NCBI GenBank assembly: GCA_947372535.1 | Contig: CANBUA010000255.1 | Span: 1-6,821, forward strand | DNA: 6,821 nucleotides | Source: Burkholderiales bacterium | Lineage (GTDB): Bacteria > Pseudomonadota > Gammaproteobacteria > Burkholderiales > Burkholderiaceae | Direction of reading: 5' to 3' | Part shown: in pieces, positions 5,574 through 6,821 of the stretch | Layout of the letters: every line of letters starts with the position of its first letter | Position numbering within the stretch: position 1 is the first letter of the stretch | Position numbers and translations under genes: made by a program | The notes under the pieces: generated by a model | Database searches by the model: none | Told to the model about the DNA's origin: nothing | Seen by the model: only the letters and a program-made list of their open reading frames with translations

Positions 5574-6821
5574 TCAGTAGATCCCCAAGGCGTAGTAAAC
5601 ACCGATCACCACGAACACCGCCAGGGTCTTGAGGCAGGTCACCGCGAAGATGTCCTTGTAGGCCTGCTGGTGCGTCAGCCCCGTCACGGCCAGCAGCGTG
5701 ATCACGGCGCCGTTGTGCGGCAGCGTGTCCATGCCGCCACTGGCCATGGCCGCCACGCGGTGCAACACTTCCATGGGGATGCCGGCCTGCTGCGCATTGG
5801 CGATGAAGGTCTCGGCCATGGCCGCCAGCGCAATGCTCATGCCGCCCGAGGCCGAGCCCGTGATGCCCGCCAGCGTGGTCACCGTGAGCGCCTCGTTGAT
5901 CAGCGGGTTGGGGATGTGGCGCAAGCCCTCCATCACGGCGATGAAGCCGGGCAGCGCGGCGATCACCGCGCCAAAGCCGTATTCCGAGGCCGTGTTCATG
6001 GCTGCCAGCAGCGAGCCCGAGACCGCCGCCTTGCTGCCCTCGGCGAAGCGTTCCTTCACCGCCTTGAACGCGAACAACAAGACGGTGAGGATGCCCAGCA
6101 GCAAGGCCGCCTCCACCGCCCAGATCGCCACCACGGCCGAGACCTCGCCCGTCACCGGGTGCTTCAAGCCGGGCAAATCGACGAGGTAGCTTTTGCCATA
6201 CACGGTGGGAATCCACAGCGTGAACAGCTTGTTGAACACGGCCACCACGACCAGCGGCAGCAGGGCGATCCAGGGGTTGGGCAGTTGTTGCCCGGTCGCG
6301 GGCTTGTCGGGCTCGTTCAAGGTGTGCCAGCCGTAGCCTTCACCAGCCGCAGCGGCTTGCCGCCTGCGCCACTCCAGGTAGCTCAACCCTGCGGCCAGGA
6401 TGAACACCGCGCCGATGCTGCCGAGCCAGGGCGCGGCCCAGGTGTCGGTGTGGAAGAAGGTGGTCGGGATGATGTTCTGGATCTGCGGTGTGCCGGGCAG
6501 CGAGTCCATCGTGAAGCTGAAAGCACCCAGTGCGATGGTGCCGGGTATCAGCCGCTTGGGGATGTCCAGTTGGCGGAACAACTCGGCCGCAAACGGATAG
6601 ACCGCGAACACCACCACGAACAGCGAGACCCCGCCATAGGTGAGGATGGCGCACACCAGCACGATGGACACCATGGCCCGCGCGCGGCCCACCAGCGCGA
6701 TCACGGCGGCCACGATGGACGAAGAAAACCCCGACAGCTCAATCAGCTTGCCGAACACAGCGCCCAGCATGAACACCGGGAAGTACAGCTTGATGAACTG
6801 CACCATCTTGTCCATGAACAG
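5574..6821 (-). CDS. GntP family permease, N-terminus outside window
   Basis: This is an inner-membrane transporter of the GntP (gluconate:H+ symporter) family. The frame is open to the window end: two codons (Leu, Phe) precede the ATG at 6815, and family members have additional N-terminal membrane segments, so the ATG is internal and the true start lies beyond. 415 residues are visible. Counting from that Met, hydrophobic segments lie near residues 6-28, 45-78, 88-103, 130-147, 180-200, 227-251, 265-298, 310-336, 366-380 and 388-411. Conserved stretches include FTMDSLPGTPQIQNIIPTTFF (101-121), TASEYGFGAVIAALPGF (275-291), GITGSASGGMSIAL (317-330) and ASGGMDTLPHNGAVI (358-372). The soluble loop near 148-178 is charged. 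Related betaproteobacterial permeases often lie beside 3-hydroxybutyrate dehydrogenase, so a small hydroxy acid is a possible substrate, but nothing in this window confirms that. The gene converges on the flavoprotein gene. Confidence 0.93.
   Translation of the reverse strand: MFMDKMVQFIKLYFPVFMLGAVFGKLIELSGFSSSIVAAVIALVGRARAMVSIVLVCAILTYGGVSLFVVVFAVYPFAAELFRQLDIPKRLIPGTIALGAFSFTMDSLPGTPQIQNIIPTTFFHTDTWAAPWLGSIGAVFILAAGLSYLEWRRRQAAAAGEGYGWHTLNEPDKPATGQQLPNPWIALLPLVVVAVFNKLFTLWIPTVYGKSYLVDLPGLKHPVTGEVSAVVAIWAVEAALLLGILTVLLFAFKAVKERFAEGSKAAVSGSLLAAMNTASEYGFGAVIAALPGFIAVMEGLRHIPNPLINEALTVTTLAGITGSASGGMSIALAAMAETFIANAQQAGIPMEVLHRVAAMASGGMDTLPHNGAVITLLAVTGLTHQQAYKDIFAVTCLKTLAVFVVIGVYYALGIY

Noticed and set aside
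6815..6815. ATG at 6815 as the true start of the permease.
   Set aside because: The frame stays open to the window edge and GntP proteins have more N-terminal membrane segments, so this Met is internal.

Overview
The window reads as a chromosomal stretch of a high-GC betaproteobacterium. The likely order is Burkholderiales and the likely neighbourhood the Comamonadaceae, Leptothrix or Aquabacterium. This is inferred from strong GC bias at third codon positions, AGGAG-type ribosome binding sites, and the kinds of genes present; no marker gene fixes the species. There is no sign of a phage, insertion sequence, CRISPR array, tRNA or rRNA.

Layout. (1) Bases 1-3041, plus strand: the 3' part of a ligase-associated DExH-box helicase (Lhr-Core type), overlapping by ATGA with pdeM, a metallophosphoesterase nuclease. 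These are the last two genes of a known four-gene DNA-repair cassette. Its exonuclease and ATP-dependent ligase would be expected upstream, outside the window. (2) Bases 3042-3134: a converging-gene gap with two strong tandem hairpins. The first has a T-tract on the minus strand and should terminate the minus-strand gene. (3) Bases 3135-4633, minus strand, read right to left: a SAM-dependent methyltransferase, then a 59-residue unrecognised small protein (3704-3883), then a PA2169/DUF2383-family four-helix-bundle protein. The two smaller genes have good Shine-Dalgarno sites. A short UUCG-loop terminator lies between them. (4) Bases 4634-4928: a divergent intergenic region with an 8-bp inverted repeat, a 6-bp GC hairpin, and a possible 12-codon leader ORF whose stop overlaps the start of the next gene. 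(5) Bases 4929-5564, plus strand: a pyridoxamine-5'-phosphate-oxidase-like FMN flavoprotein. (6) Bases 5574-6821, minus strand: a GntP-family permease, cut at its N-terminus by the window end, converging on the flavoprotein with only 9 bases between the stops.

How the genes work together. Only the helicase and nuclease form a clear functional unit (DNA repair), and their overlap indicates translational coupling. The methyltransferase, small protein and PA2169-like protein run in one direction and may be partly co-transcribed, but no shared pathway can be read from the sequence. The flavoprotein and permease look like independent single genes.

I do not see a convincing undescribed system. The points most worth checking are the unrecognised 59-residue gene, the possible three-way RNA fold directly before its ribosome binding site, and the coupled leader ORF before the flavoprotein gene.
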